Part shown: positions 4,638-5,657 of the stretch, one piece after another | Layout of the letters: every line of letters starts with the position of its first letter | Position numbering within the stretch: the stretch's first letter is position 1 | Origin: Armatimonadota bacterium | Lineage (GTDB): Bacteria; Armatimonadota; Hebobacteria; CAIYQO01 | Reading direction: 5' to 3' | Length of the DNA: 5,657 nucleotides | NCBI GenBank assembly: GCA_022708765.1 | Contig: JAKIYB010000321.1 | Location: 1-5,657 of the forward strand | Program-made: the position numbers and the translations under genes | The notes under the pieces: model-generated | The model's database searches: none | Told to the model about the DNA's origin: nothing | The model's input: only the letters and a program-made list of their open reading frames with translations

Positions 4638-5657
4638 CTACGCGGGAGCCGTTTGGCCCGGCAGGATAGGCAGCGCTTCTTCCGTCTCCACATCGAAGAG
4701 ATGGGCGCGCGCCATGTCGAAGACGATCTCCAGCGATTCGCCGGAACGCGCCACGGTGTCGGCGTCCAGCGAAGCCACAAACTCGTGCCGTGCGGTCTTC
4801 AGGTAGGCAAAGACGTTCGCTCCCAGCGGCTCGGTGACATCCACCTGCACCGTCGCCACATCCGACGAGGACGTCAGCGCGGTGGGCGCAATGGTGCGGT
4901 CGAAGATATCTTCCGGACGGATACCGAACGTCACCGGTTGCCCCACGCGCGTCCGAAGCGCGGCGTTTGCCGGCAGCGCCAGCACGAATTCGCCCAGATC
5001 CACCGCGAGTTCCCCCTCCTGTTCCACCAGCGCGCCGGGGAGAAAATTCATCGCCGGGCTGCCAATGAAGCCGGCGACGAATTTATTCACCGGATGGTGG
5101 TAGAGGTTCAGTGGTGAATCCACCTGCTGCAGCACCCCTTTATTCATCACCGCGATACGGTGGCCCATCGTCATCGCTTCTACCTGGTCGTGGGTGACGT
5201 AGATGGTGGTGATACCGAGATCACGGTGCAGGCGGATGAGTTCAGCGCGGGTGTGCACGCGCAACTTGGCGTCAAGGTTGGAAAGCGGCTCGTCCATGAG
5301 GAAGACTTTCGGCTGGCGGACGATAGCGCGAGCGAGCGCGACGCGTTGCCGTTGGCCGCCGGAAAGCTGCTTCGGTTTGCGCTTGAGGAGATCGGCGAGA
5401 CCGAGCATCGCGGCGGCTTGTTCCACGCGCGCCTTGATCTCCGCTTTAGGCACCTTGCGGAGCTGCAAGCCGAAGGCCATGTTCTCGAAGACCGACATGT
5501 GCGGGTAGAGGGCATAGTTCTGGAAAACCATGGCGATGTCGCGGTCTTTGGGCGGGATGTCGTTGACTTTCACCTCGTCAATCCAGATTTCGCCGGCGGT
5601 GATCTCCTCCAGCCCGGCGATCATGCGCAACGCGGTGGTTTTCCCGCAGCCGGACGG
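4638..5657 (-). CDS. Sugar ABC transporter ATP-binding protein (MalK/UgpC/MsmK type), 5' end cut by the window
   Basis: ATP-hydrolysing subunit of a CUT1-type importer for oligosaccharides, glycerol-phosphate or related carbohydrates, acting at the inner face of the membrane with two permeases and a binding protein not in view. The visible 340 residues begin inside Walker A, PSGCGKTT (1-8), followed by the Q-loop VFQNYALYPHMSVFENMAFG (Q46), signature LSGGQRQRVALARA (from 98), Walker B VFLMDEP (118-124), D-loop SNLDAKLR and H-loop VTHDQVEAMTMG (H156). The C-terminal regulatory OB/TOBE region includes FIGSPAMNFLPG and FGIRPEDI, typical of the MalK/UgpC group. About 35 N-terminal residues are missing beyond the right edge; the codon at 5630 is an internal TTG leucine, not a start. 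The product ends at TAG 4640-4638, 13 bases before the FAD oxidoreductase. ATPases of this group can serve several transporters, so the substrate cannot be read from it. Confidence 0.95.
   Translation of the reverse strand, partial: PSGCGKTTALRMIAGLEEITAGEIWIDEVKVNDIPPKDRDIAMVFQNYALYPHMSVFENMAFGLQLRKVPKAEIKARVEQAAAMLGLADLLKRKPKQLSGGQRQRVALARAIVRQPKVFLMDEPLSNLDAKLRVHTRAELIRLHRDLGITTIYVTHDQVEAMTMGHRIAVMNKGVLQQVDSPLNLYHHPVNKFVAGFIGSPAMNFLPGALVEQEGELAVDLGEFVLALPANAALRTRVGQPVTFGIRPEDIFDRTIAPTALTSSSDVATVQVDVTEPLGANVFAYLKTARHEFVASLDADTVARSGESLEIVFDMARAHLFDVETEEALPILPGQTAPA

Noticed and set aside
4625..4780. Upstream extension of the FAD oxidoreductase frame to 4780.
   Set aside because: This stretch is the ABC ATPase C-terminus read in another frame; the extension is Trp/Arg-rich, and the strong ribosome site points to ATG 4624.
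5628..5630. TTG 5630 as the start of the ABC ATPase.
   Set aside because: It is preceded in frame by the Walker A residues PSGCGKTTA, so it is an internal leucine and the gene continues past the right edge.

Overview
The window is GC-rich bacterial DNA packed with genes, with one conspicuously AT-rich 190-base stretch (about 2380-2570) that is the regulatory hub. Gene content (a CUT1-type sugar ABC ATPase, a GMC-unrelated FAD oxidoreductase, a PfkB kinase, a class II aldolase, a lipoyl-bearing E2 and a DeoR repressor) and short intergenic gaps suggest an accessory carbohydrate-use locus of a free-living heterotroph. The style recalls Chloroflexota and similar GC-rich lineages, but that placement is only an impression and no marker gene is present.

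Layout. Right block (minus strand, 3322-5657): a sugar ABC transporter ATPase, cut by the window's right edge, reads into an FAD-dependent oxidoreductase 13 bases later behind a near-perfect ribosome binding site. The oxidoreductase frame ends early at 3368, but a sensible coding tail continues in another frame to 3322, so a frameshift near its 3' end is likely. Middle (plus strand, 2571-3317): a DeoR-family repressor, convergent with the oxidoreductase (4 bases between stops if the tail is counted) and divergent from the left block. Left block (minus strand, 2446 to 1 and beyond): PfkB-family kinase, class II aldolase-family protein, and the N-terminal part of a 2-oxoacid dehydrogenase E2 (lipoyl domain plus start of the E3/E1-binding domain), with gaps of 1 and 3 bases, so almost certainly one operon.

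How they may work together (inference): a sugar or sugar-derived compound is imported by the ABC system, perhaps oxidised by the FAD enzyme, phosphorylated by the PfkB kinase and split by the aldolase, with an oxoacid product feeding the E2 complex. The DeoR protein, whose family senses phosphorylated sugars, probably controls both directions through two matching 17-bp palindromes, ATGTTA-N5-TAACAT (2536-2552, exact arms) and ATGTTA-N5-TCACAT (2386-2402, one mismatch), 150 bp apart centre to centre. One sits on the -10 of its own TTGACA-N17-TATGTT promoter, the other at the head of the kinase gene.

The most notable points are: the aldolase lacks the usual catalytic Asp and first zinc His of its family (LNE in place of LDH) while keeping the other two zinc histidines; the paired operators; the probable frameshift in the oxidoreductase; and the unusual kinase-aldolase-E2 operon. 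No RNA genes, insertion sequences, CRISPR arrays or convincing terminators were seen, and no gene-free stretch exceeds 300 bases.
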